From contig JAGUCH010000004.1 in assembly GCA_019096065.1 (NCBI GenBank), positions 3,844,001-3,908,000 of the forward strand: 64,000 nt of DNA. The letters are read 5' to 3'. The position numbers and the translations under genes are program-made. This DNA comes from Paracyclopina nana (taxonomy: Eukaryota; Arthropoda; Copepoda; Cyclopoida; Cyclopettidae). A model generated the notes under the pieces. That model was not told the DNA's origin, made no database searches, and was given only the letters and a program-made list of their open reading frames with translations. Below, piece after piece: positions 33,664 to 46,700 of this stretch; positions within the stretch are counted from its first letter, which is position 1, and the number at the start of each line of letters is the position of its first letter.

Positions 33664-34722
33664 GTGGGAATCTTCGTTTATCAGTCTCAAGTAGAAATGA
33701 CTGTCCTATCAGTACTATAAGCAGTATTTAAACTGCACAATGTATATCCACAGAGATAAGGATTGTCGGTTTTCATAGAAGTGCCTCGCTGTAAGATCAA
33801 CATGCTAGGCACACGTTGGCCAAATCCATGTTTCTCTTTTGACTATCTAACATAAATTAATTATATTCGAAGCATCAGTTGAATTAATGGCCATGTTTCA
33901 TTTTTTATCTGTAGGTGAGAAGGTCAGCCATAAATCATTTGCATGAAATGTAAAATAGGCTCTTATCTCTGAAGCAAAATGGTGGGTTTCCCCCCAATCT
34001 AATGACGTACATAATTAGATCAATGTGATTCATTTGTAGCGTGACTCATGTTCTCTTTTCAAAGTTTATTAACATTTCAAGGTGTGCATAGTATATCAAT
34101 ATAGTGTCGGTTGTATCAACAGTAGTGTATATATGTGTGTTATGTATGTTCTGTGATGATAACACTGAACCAAAATAACTGTTTTCTTGAGCTTTCATAC
34201 AAGGGGAGCAAAACACATCTTAATATAGTAGAATAATAATAATATGTGTACTAGTGTCTGTGTGGTGTTGATTGATATACAAGCATAGTTATCAGAATTG
34301 GATTTTTTAACAAACATTCTTGCTAAATTGGTGTAAGTTTTTTTTTCATGGAAGACTTGGAAATTCACAGATTTGTAGTAGTAGGCAATGGCTGTTCTTC
34401 TTCTGGTTAGACTTTGTCTCACTCACACTTGTGTAGTAATTGTAAGCATTCTTCACTTATTCTTGAGTTTAAAAAAAGAAACAATTGTGAGCAGATGTGT
34501 TGAAGGTGATAGGTGGAAAATTTTCCAAATCAACAGGGAATGATCATTGATAATTATGGGCTATTTAAAAGGCGAGAATACAATAATTGTAGTTAAGTAA
34601 TCCGTGGAAAGGTGATGTAAATTGGATGAATCATAACATGGAGGAGGTTCACTCAGTTTCATTATAGAAAAAACTGTGTCCGTTTTTCACTTCATGTCTC
34701 TCTTTAATTAGTAGTAGCTTGA
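33664..34722. other. rolling stone upstream DNA and alpha2delta 3' UTR
   Basis: The right part is probably the alpha2delta 3' UTR on the minus strand; a plus-strand TTTATT at 34065-34070 would be a poly(A) signal giving a UTR of about 650 nt. The left part should contain the rolling stone promoter. No coding sequence is seen. Confidence 0.45.
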
Positions 34723-37700
34723 TCATGACGACATCATGACCCATTTTTGGACGAATAAAATGACTGCCACCATTAATAAGCTTATGGAGTGCTTTGAGCC
34801 TTTCCCACAAAGCTTAATTTCAGTTTCCTGAAAACATTTAAAAAAGAAGCATTCTCCAGGACATGAACACAATTTAAAAAAAATAGTCAAATTACCTCTG
34901 CGTGGTAATTGAGACAATGTGATGGCATCCTTCTGTATATGCTATACTTGAGTCTTTCGCAGTAAGCCGTTTCATTTGCAGGTCCATACTCAACTTTAGT
35001 TGGCTCAATGGAGATTTTTGTTGAAAAGCATGGACACATTTTGTCTGCCACAATCATTATGAGATTGGTGTGAGGAATCAAATTGACACTAAAAGGCCTG
35101 TAATTACCAAAAAACGATTAATAAAAAATTTCAATTTAATTTGATAATTTTAAGCCACCTTTCACATTCACTGGAATGGCAGTTGGTCAGCTTGCCCTTG
35201 ACAGGGACAGGCTTTCCATTCTTGTAGAACCTCATTTCATTCAGTTCATACAGTGTAACTTTCTTGTCACATGGCTTGGGAGTTGTCTTGTTGATGTAGG
35301 TCATTTTCAACAGTGGAATCCTGCCTCCATCCTTGACTGAGAATTCATCGAGAAGAGGATCCTCATAGTCCTCACCACCATATTGAGGCATTTCAGGCTT
35401 CTCTTCGCCTGTCTCATCTTGGTAGTACTCATCATAGACATTTTGACCAGGAAGCTGTTGCTGATCATTATACATGCCTTGAGGGAAAGCATAGGTCCAG
35501 TCAGGGTTCCATAAATGGTGAATCTCAAATCGGATTATGGTCCAAGCTATTTGACCGAGGATGTAATTGAACAGAGTTTGGACGAGCTTGAATGGGTTTG
35601 ACAAAAAGTTGGCTGGGCTGCCATCATCCTCACTCTCCAAGCAGATGGCCTGGTAATCATAGATTTCTATCTTCTTGTAGATCTGATGCTTGATCAAGCT
35701 GTCTAGAATGGTTCCATCAACTTCACCGAAAAACTTGCCAGTGTGCACAGCATCATCAGAAATGATGACAAAACCATTGTTGTCAATGACATAGCAGGCA
35801 AGCTCCCCATCTTTGCCACAGCTCTTCTTCGTCTCGTTGAAGAACATTTGCCTGAACTTGTCATAGTCAATTTGCATGCCAGCCACGGCTGCTGGAGCCT
35901 TGTCGTTGCCTTTGCCTGCCATGACGGCATGGGTTGCAGTGACTTGAGTCTTTTTTCTGCCCACATCAAAGGGTACCGAGTAGACAAATGCCTTGGGATT
36001 GATCCTATGGTAGTCCACTGCTCTTTTGTACCACACTTCATCAATGGCCTTGTTATTGATGTCAGCAAAGTGGCTATAAAAGAATATTCACAGACAAGGC
36101 CATATAAAAATAACCAAAGAACTCACGGGTCAGGGATGGACTCTGGGTCAACAGGAGGCCTTGTAGCTGCATCTTCAAACAAGTCAGAGTGATCACTGTA
36201 CCTCATAAGTCCTGATCTGGTAGCAATGAAAGCCAGGTAGATTCCAAACCTTTTGTATATGGCATCCCTGAAGAAATTGAAAAAAAAAACATTAGGATCA
36301 CTCAAGAGAAATCATAGAGAGACAGTCTATCAGAACGTGGGTGAGTATGAAAATGAAAATCCACACAATAATAATGGGATGGTTAGGGCTGGTCCACTTG
36401 TCCAATTGGCAAACAACTTACTCAGGGCTGAGATCTTCTTCATCTAAAAGGCTATTTTCAATCTCACCCTCCTCAGAGTCACTCTCATCAGTCTCACTTT
36501 GGCCCTCCTCTGCATCCCTCTTTTCACTATGCAGTCCAAAATAAATTAAATTAAACAAAGGCTCCTTCTTTGAAAACAAAATAATGGGTGCAAGTTAATG
36601 TGTCATTGTTTTGAAGCAATACTCTACCTATCAGCCAAGTCAAAGTACATTCTCAATGGAGACATACTGTGCAAAGAGTGAATAATTGTGAGAGAAGGGA
36701 AAGGATTGATGATGGGCATGTTAAAAAATTGGTGGAAGATTTTAATAGATGATTAGTGCATGATTGTGATAATAAGTGCTTTGATTGATTCCTTAAAAAT
36801 GTTCTACTTACACCATGCCACCATGTCGAGGGCTTTGTTGGTTTTCAAAGTCAGCAGTCATTTCAGCATCAAAAATGAGAGATTTGACAAGCTCATCGTT
36901 GCCTGAAAATGAAGGAAAATTCAATTTTCAACACCTTTTCACTGGCTACCTTATAATTTAAAAAGAAAAATCATGCTAATTGGATAAAAGGGACTTACAA
37001 ACATGTGAGTTAGTATCCATCATTTCCATCCCATGAGCTGCATTAATGATATTGATATTGTGTGAGCATTGGGAGTTGTAAGAAGGTTTGTTATGCTAAA
37101 GGATGCTCTATAATTGATCAACTTACATTTGAAGCAATTGGGCTCAAACTTTTGCTTGTCACTGCACTTCGGCAGTGGCAAGACACTTGGAGTTCCCCAA
37201 TTCCAGTTGGGCTTTTGCATTTTTCCAACAAAGTGCTTCATATTCTCTTCTGGGGTGTTGAATTCTCGCAGTGGTGTACCAGCATAGTTGTATTCACAAT
37301 ACACCCAATCAGGGTGAATTCTCCAATCAGATCCCTCAAAGAAGGCAGAAACTAAATGTAGATAGCAAGTGAAAGCAATAGTTTAATTAAAGCAAAGGTA
37401 GCAGAGCATATTTACTGTTTGATTTGGTCAATGTCACTTCAGTCTCTCCTTTCACTCTATATTTGCCAAAGTCCCTAGGGAGAGCTATTCCCAAAGTGAA
37501 AGGAGTATTGCTGATAGGATGGAAAAAGTAATCCTGAGTTTTGACAGTTGCTCTTTTCTGAAATTGGAGGGAATGCATTGATGGATTTTTGCAATGATAG
37601 GTAAATAGAATTATTTTGACATTTACCATATCATCAAAATGCTGTTTAACCCTCAAAAAGTCCTGGCCTTTCACTTGGTTCACCATTTCTCTCCTCATCT

Positions 37701-40700
37701 GTGGAAGCAAAAGTAGAAAGTCATTATAAGGCTTGTTAAAAATGCAAATGTTAGAAGTGGTAAATAGAGATTCCACTCTTATCATCACAAAATGTATTAA
37801 TATGATTGCTATAGTAGTTGTAATAATGTTAAGCACTCTTTAATGCAGTAATACAGCAAAAAAGATAAATAGTATGGTGTGTCAAGTTTTATATAGAATA
37901 ATGGTGCTCTAAGAGAAAGCTAGTGCAATGTTTATAATGGTAAAAATCACTCTTAAATGGCTTCAAAAATACAGGATGGTGTGTGGAATCTTTTTATCAA
38001 ATTGTAGCAATTTCTATCTACCTACCATCCTGTATTAGGTATAATGGAACCAAAGTTAGATGTGTTAAGAGAAATTAGCTATACATTGTAGCATTGTGAG
38101 TCAAATAGCAAAAAAACTATATGATGACTTTTCACACAACTGTTAGAGATGTCTTTGTCACAAATGGTGACTTATGCTAACCTCATTATCATAAGACCTG
38201 TGAGCAATTGAAAGATCCTCCTGTATGTGTAAGGAAAATCATGCCTTTTAATTTTTGAGCTTTAATTGGTGCTGTAATTGTCATACATATTTTTTTTACA
38301 AAACGGCTGCAAAGGAACATTACAACAGAGTACCTTAATTTTCCTTTGCAGACATTTTGGAACTCAAATATTTTTGCTAACTAGTTAAATATTTTCCCAT
38401 GCAAACTTCACATGATGTCTGCTAATTGCAATTTTGAAGAATTTGATTTTTAAGCATTCCACATTATGTCACTTGGGAAATAAACTTTAAAGAACTTACA
38501 GCTAGCAACCTAGAATCATTTCCACGTGGCTCTGAGTTCTCAGTGTCAACAAGCTCAACTTCCGCAAGGTCCACGCTGTTGTAATTGGGCTTCAGAATTT
38601 CCTGGAACTAAACAAAAAAAAGTCCTTGTGAGCATAGGAAGTAATTTTAGCTTTATAGAATCATGAGTCTTGTGTATGATTGTGAGCGACCTGAGCTATG
38701 AGAGAGAAAAGTACATCTACTATTAATGACTACAATGAGTTGTATATGACATAAATATGATAATTATGATAAATACAGGGGCTCAATAGTTGAAAGACTA
38801 ATAACAAACAGCAAAAGTAATCTAGATTCTAGCTTTTCAAAGCTGTCATTTAGCCAATTCTGACAAAAGAGAAAAGGGAGATGTCTCTCTCTCTGAATGT
38901 AATTACCATCCACATCAAAGAGAGCTACTATGTCATCAATGTAGATTCCTGCTAAGCACGGCTGATCATCATGAATTTCCATTGGTTCACATGCAGAGTG
39001 GTACTAGTAGGAACATCATGCCAAAGTATACAATATGCTTTTCGTGAAATGCTAGAACGGTTAACAAATACTCTAGATGCTTTTTTGGGGGGGCCATGTA
39101 GTACCAAGAATCATCACAATATGTAGGGAGCTAGGACAGAGCCAAGTAAGGAGATTCCTTTCTCTACATTAATCTTACTGAATAATGCCTTACAAAGAAA
39201 ATATACACAATTTTCCTGCTAATGTCCTGAAGCAGGGCTCTAGTTGTAATATGTAGTTCTACAAAGGGCTCCTTGATCTCCTACCAATATTATATTCTGT
39301 GGAGATCTACAACAATACTTTGTTACTCTAAAAGTAATCTGTCTCTAAATGGAAATAGTATTTTGGGAGGTTTGGGAGGCTTAATTACCCTCTCAGTTCG
39401 TTGTACCTTAAAAAAGGGGAATAATGACAACATAATTGCATTAATACTTTTACTGCAAATTGTTCTATGTTAGGGAGTTTTTCACTTGACTCATAATGGA
39501 ATTTCAAAGAACATATGGTCCAATTATCAACAGCAAGTTCTAACACTCTTAAAGATTGCACTCACCATGGGCCTCAGATCTGGATGGAATAAGATGTACC
39601 CATTGTTGTTCACAGCAAAAGCATAGCCATTGACTCCAAGCTTCAAAGAAATTGCAAATGAGAAAAAAGTGATAAAAAATGAGGCGATGTAATTTTACTT
39701 GAAATGGTGGTGTCAGCTTTTCAATTTCCCTGATTGGTACATCTGTTCCGGCAACACCAAGGAGCTCAGCAATCCTCACCTGAGAAAATTGAGATTTGTT
39801 AGCAAAATGGATGAGCCAAATTTAAGAGTTTGTTAGTATTTCTACCTTGGAAAGCAAAGGAGTAACCTTTGATTTGTCTCTTAAAAACTCTACAACAATA
39901 TAAATGTATATGAATAGAATGTCTGTCATGCAACTTCTTCTACATGAATGTAGGCAAAGACAAAGGTTAGATTTTGAGTCAAACATTCTGGACAACAACA
40001 TAGCAAATATAAGTTTCTATGTTAGATGTACGCATAACTATGATCTGATGGCAGAGAAAAACAAGATATTAGTGTATCAGCAGTACATTAATTTCTATCT
40101 TTATCTGTCACTGGACAAGAAAGCTACAAATTGTAAGCATCTGTATTTTGTTGAAATTGTCTTGTATCTCTTTTTCTATGTTGTATATTGTGTGTAGTTG
40201 TTGTTGGAGGTGGCGTGGTCAAGGTAAATGTATGCAATGTGTTTCGGTGGGGTATACAGCAAATAGTAATAATACCTATGACTGATTTTAAATTAGCCTT
40301 ATGACGTTCAAGAGAAAACATGTTATGTCAAATTCTGTATTCTCTATAGTTCAGGTTGCATGGTGGAGTCTATGTGTGGTTCTGGGTAATAAATGAATGT
40401 TATACCATAAGGGAGTTTTTTCTAGCAGCTATTGCAGTGCTTTCTATAAAAATACATTTCATGGACATTTCCAAGCTGAAGACGCCTTTGAAAGCTAGAT
40501 GGCACTGTTTATGCAAACAAACAGCGCCGCCACGTGGCCTAAAATATGACAACAACAAGTAGAGCGCCTTCAGCTGAAAGCACTGCAATCTAAAACTTCA
40601 TTCACCAGGTATACATTTGAGTGATACAAGGCAGAATATCCGTCCTAAATATTAATATTAATAATGGTGGACAAAGACAAGTATAGCTACTGCAATTAGA

Positions 40701-43700
40701 GATATGTGTAACTGGCTAAATGATCTGTCACGTCAAAACTCAATTTCCAGTACTCTAGGTTCATGGTAGATAGATAAATAGCCCATAGAGGTGAAGTCAC
40801 ATGGAGCAGTTATAGTCATTAATGATATATAAGGGTGTCGCAAAATACTCTGACCCTAAAACACACAAATAGTAGTAGTAGTAGTAGTAATCGACCAAGT
40901 GGAAAAAGCAAAGACAATAATTTCTGCTAGGAACTTTCACAACTGCAGCATTGTCAATTGATCCATAATGGTAAGTAAATATAGGCTACAAAGTCATAGT
41001 ATATGATGTATAGAGGTCCTTTCAGGATAAATTCTGGCCCAGCTACTACTGTTGGCTGCATGATATCATCAGCCAGTTGGCTACTCCTACCTTCTTCACC
41101 ATGTCCACTTTCTTTTTATCCGACACCCTGACACTTTCTGTATGGTTCTGTTGGGTGTGAAATGCAGTTGGTAATGGTGGTGGTGATGTGTCAATTTTCA
41201 TGGAAAAAGGGAAGAAATGGTGGCATAGAAGACAGAATTAGAATTTTTGTTGATGAATCACACCAGGTGGTTGTTGAAGATATGAGTTATTTATGTGATG
41301 ATGAGTTATATATCAAAAATCATGTGTGCAAATTCACGCCTTTGAATCAAATATGATATGTGCATTGGAGTCGTTAGAGACAAAAATCAGCCAGCTTTAG
41401 ATTCGTTCAAGCATTTGGTAGTTTTTTGTGTTTTGTGCATTGTGGAGTCCAGGAAGTGCTGTTTCTTTTTAACAAGTAAAGTATGGTATATGTCAAAAAA
41501 TCGCGTTTTAATGGTATATAAAGAGGAAGAAGTCAAACACATGCCAAAGTTTTTTTGTGAGCAACAGCAGCCTTTTTTCTTTGGAAATTATGAGTTAGAG
41601 AAAATAGATGTACTCCAGTGAGAATCTAGCGGCAAAAATACTGTCTAAAAATAGTTAGCCAAGATATTGATTCAAAAAGTTTTGAAGTAAGGCAATAAAA
41701 AATGAGGAAGTATGATTGCAGATGAACTTTCATTTATGCGTCTGGTTAATACCTTCCGAAAAAGGGGCTTTTTCAAGTCTGAATTGTCACTTTGGGGCCC
41801 AGATTGACTCACATTAATGTTCTGTGGAAATTCATGTAAAAAACAGTAGTAGATTCTTTTGGCGTAGAAATCGGAGCCTATTCTAATTTTTCAGTTATAG
41901 ACTGGTCAACTGAAATGGATGAATATCGAACGTTGCGCCACCCAGCGGTGGAAAAACAAAACAACTCCGGTTTCTATCATGGGTCTTTAGGTATCATTCA
42001 TGGCATTAATCTCATGATTTGAATGCCTTTCAAGGAGGCGATGCAGCGATGAAGCCTTTCACTCATAGCATGATGGAAATGAGATCAAGTGGAAAAAGCT
42101 TCAAGGGGGAAAGTGAACACAATCCATTTAGGAAAGAGTGCATTAATTTTTGAGAGTGCAGTAGTGATGTTGATTGGGGTAACAAGAAGCCAAAATAATT
42201 GAGAAACCTTAACCTACACAACAGCTAGGTTAAGCCTTCTCATTTGATTATTTGCAGCTTGAAAAAGCAGTTATTGTACAAGATTTGGTGACGCACAAGG
42301 TATATGCATGTCTCCAAAGAAAACATTGAGTGGAAGACATTTCTTTATGATATGGTATATATATAGTTTTTTGGGTAAGTTCGTGATGATGCGAGGCTGT
42401 TAATAGCAGGGGATATAATTTTGGGCAGCCGCTTCGAGCGGCAGATTTTTGTATTATATATTGAGTAGTAATTGGCTGTTTCTTTAGTAGTAGTGGTGGG
42501 GAGATTTTAGAGAACACTCTGTATAGAAGAGAACATAAGGTTGCAGTATGTATGGTTCAAACCTTTCTCAGAAAAGAAGCATCAGGACTCTTTGATAGGC
42601 CAAGCTTTTCTGGATCCTAGAAAAAGGGGCAACTAGTCAGCACCTAGCAAGTCATTTTGAGCACTCTACCGATTCATTTACCCGCACACCCACCAAAAAC
42701 CTTTTGAGCTTTTGAGGACAAAAGTATTCTTGAATTCAACATCATTAATTGTAACAATAAATATGAAGAATGTAGTATTTTAAATGGGGCTTTGATAACT
42801 TTGCGATTTTTAAAATGGCCAAAAGTTCCACAATTTTAAGCATGTTGGAACAAAGAGCAGGCTTACTTTAAATGTAGATTATTTTCAGCCAGTAGAAGAT
42901 TCCGCAAATCCCATTTAAATACTACAGATGAGAATGGCTTGAAATTATGTAGAAATGAGCACTCACCGTGTGGTTGTTCTTGTCAAACACTGGAATGGAC
43001 ACCGATGTCATCAATCTGTACCCAGTAAACTTGTCATGCCTTGATGCAGCTTCCTATAAAAGAGAGGCAAAACGCAATTAGCAAATAAAGCACATTACCA
43101 CGTTTCAACTCAGAAGGGCAACAACTCTAAATGTCCACCAAGATGGGGCGCAATACTTTGCACCCCTCTTATTAATAAGTTTTAGTAGTAACGTCTAATG
43201 ACAAATAAATACCAACATCAACTGCAGGCTATTGCCAACTAAAAAACCGACCGCATGCATATAGATGGCGCTGAACTAGTGAGATGTAAACAACTACTCA
43301 TGTCGCATGCTGCTTTGTTGTTACCTCGAGTTGTTTTCTCAGATCGTACAACCTAATATCTGAGACAGTGGAAATTCTTGTAGCCATTGCTATGGGTTCT
43401 GGTTTAAAGGTTAAACTCTTGATAAAGTGGACAGCTGCAGCATTTGTGACTGGGTCAGTAGTAGAAGAAGTGCTTCTCTGGCGTTTTGAGGCCATCTAAT
43501 GAAAAGCAACAAGCACACAAATACAACTACTTGGTTAGGGGTGAAATGAGTAGTAATTGGGATTGTTGAAGAGGAGGAAAATTTGCTCTCACAAAAGTTG
43601 GGTTCTTTCATGCAAAAATACCACATTGATAATAAACTGTCCTGACAGGACTAGCTCCTAATGAAATATGAATTGACGAAAAAGCAGGCTTATTTACACC

Positions 43701-46700
43701 AATGATCCTGTCTCTTTGTGGAACACTTTACATGATTCAGCCGGCGGCAGAGTCCCAAAATTCAACACTGCAGCTTTCACAAAAGCACACTGAGAAACGG
43801 CCAAGTTTTGCAGGTTCATCACAAAAGGGTAGCAATATTATGTATATAAGATTGTAACTTTTAAAGGGGAAATATGAGCAACATGGAGAGAGAGATAGAC
43901 CAGCATGTTAGTGGTGATTAGTACTTACATTCATGGTTAGTGCCATTTTTTTGGGAGGTATAGTCCACTTTTGAGTCTTAGCATCAGTGATTTCGCGAAT
44001 TAGCTAAGCAAAGGATAATTGTCATGGTTTAGACTTTTTAAAGCTCGATCTGCCAACAGACATGAGACTGTTTAAAAGAACGGTTTTTTCTTCAGCAAAG
44101 TGCATAGCAAATAGCAGCTTAGTGTGATGAAAAGCATATTTAGAAGTATATGTGCAGCTGCTGCAGATATTTATCACAATTCTTCAGTGATCATACTGAG
44201 AGTGGGGAAGTAGCAATGGAAGGAGTCAAGTCCAACTTTGTTTAAAAATATCGTTTTAGCTTGGCAACTCTTTGAGTAGTAGTATATAGTAGCAGCATAA
44301 AATGAGAGGCTTCTGAGGCCACCAGGGGTGCTTTTCGTTTAGGAAGGAAATGGAATGCAGACTCAAGTTTGATAATGAAGATACTAACTCTCTGTTTCAT
44401 CTCCTCGTCCTTTTGCAGCCTCACTATGTCCTCGTCAGAAAGGCCCCATTTGCCAAAGTTCAGGAACCGTTCGAGCTCATTCTCATCAGATAGCCGAGTA
44501 AGGGCTTCCAGAGTCTGCTTAGTGGCTGCACTGTCATCCTCAGCATCCACTTTAGCAAGGGGATCTGCATCCTCCTGTTGCATCCTCATGATTTCCCTAT
44601 AGTGCTCAGTTCGCTTCCTTTGCCGAGCTCTCTCGCGAATGTCCCAAAGCCAACGACTCGTTTTGGGGTCCTGTTAGTGTATTAGTTTTGTTAGTCTAAT
44701 ATGCACCCAAAATCATGTTAAGTCTTTTGTTGGGAGGGGAAAAGGTTAATTTGGGCGCAGAAACACCCTTACTTCTTTGCCAAAAATTTCAGACTCCCTT
44801 AAAGGCTTAGGTAGCTTGATCATCCATATGGGGCTTTCATCAGGAACCTGTATGCTTGCTCAGTTACAAATGCCAAGTTGAGATGGAATAGTCTGGCTTA
44901 CCTCTATGTCAGCATAGACTCCAGTCCAGACAATGGGGTGCTTGTCTCTGTACATCACCATGGGCCTGGCCATCACTGGAATGTACTTGAGAACTTGCTC
45001 CTTGACCTCACCAAGTGTTGTGACATGAGTGAAGTATCCTGGAAAAATAGCCAAAAGTTAGCTGACAAGAAAGCTCAGAGGGAGAAAAAGGTGGACAAAA
45101 ATGGTCCATGACATTGAAATTATAGGAGAGTGTAATGATGAAAAATGGGTGAAGTATAGTAGTGTTTTGTGCATAGAAAGCTAGAAAAATATGAATATGA
45201 TCAGGCAAGCACGTGTTGTGGTCCCAGTAGGGAGGAAAAGGAAGTGAGAATGATTTGTTGTGTTGTTATTAACCATGTGGCTGTGCATCCAGTCTGGAGT
45301 TGTACATCATAAAGTTCTCTAAGACATTGCCAATGGCTTTGACATTCATTACATGGGTATTGACTAGTTTCATCAAGTAAATGTCTGGGTATCCTGTGGA
45401 GATGTGATGTGCAAGTATTAGTGTGAGAAAAAGCTATTCTTTATATAAAGGTGGACAAGACAATATAGCTGCTATAGTGTGTAGTAGAAGGAATAATATG
45501 CGGCTAAAGTATGTAGGCTATCAATGCATCTAGTGGCTAAATCAAACGCAGGTTAGATAGGCAGCACTAGTACATATATGTTTCTTTGGTATATTATGTA
45601 TATCAAATCTAAAGGTTGTGGTAAAAATCGTGTGGCTGTTTTTGTGATAGTCAGGAGATAATGTGTAGAAAGTCTACTTACCTCTATTGGCACAGGCCAT
45701 CCAGTTGGCAGCCTTCAAGTCTGAAATCTCCCTCCCAATGAGGTAAGTGAACACTCTCACTGGCTTGTGGGGCATGTTGTAAGTCTTGAAGATTTCCTCG
45801 TGCCTAGATTGAAAGCAGTAAATGGTAAAACACAAGCTACATAAGTCTGTCCATGACATCAACACACTAAAACAGTGCAGTTAAGCAGATTGTATGGGCT
45901 GGCTAAAAAGAAACATTGCATTGGGCTGAACAAGCTATATGTGTGATTTGCTCATTAATCACATATTTCTATTTAATTTTCAGAAGAATTCTTGGGCACC
46001 TTGGCTCTACTGTAAGAAATATTTAAACTAAACTATGTTTATTTTCTCCCCAATTTGCAAATGTAGCATGTATCTATAAGGCATTTGTGCAATCTAGCAA
46101 ATGTAGTTTGTAGTGAGAGAAGTGCCCCCAAATGGTGGAAACATACGGTATAACAAAACTCCAGCCCATTGGCAATCAACTAAAGATATAGATGGAATAG
46201 CATTTATGTAGGAAGGTTAAATACTTCACTGTAATCATAGTAGCCATATTCAGATTCTACAATTTAAAAGATGGATCATAAGCAAAATATTGATCTGCTG
46301 CTTACAGTGATGTATTGAGTAACAGTGACCAAATGACTGCTACAGCCATTCAACTAGGAGATCTTTTTGCAGTAGGTGTACAGCAAACATAATGATGATG
46401 ATGATGAACAACTAGTACACTAAATTGTCACACTACTGTAGCATACAGTACTATATGTAGTAGGAGTTGCTACAACAGTACGGAGGTGAAACAGCTCTCT
46501 TTACTATGGAATAGGCTCCATACTTAGATTTGTCACTGGAAGTTGAATAAAAAGCAATAACTCAATTTTGATGATTCTTCTGGTCACAAAAGAAGTGGTA
46601 GTTATACAACATGATGAACAGACTATTAGACACATTGTAGCAGCAATCTTAAGGGCGCCTAAAGTAAGTTGGCTAGCAAATAGAGTACTAGAGCAGAACA

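Noticed and set aside
38905-39010. Possible extra alpha2delta exon (contains [18 protein letters not shown])
   Set aside because: The frame is open between acceptor- and donor-like sites, but its end phase does not fit the next exon, and no alpha2delta protein known to me has this segment.
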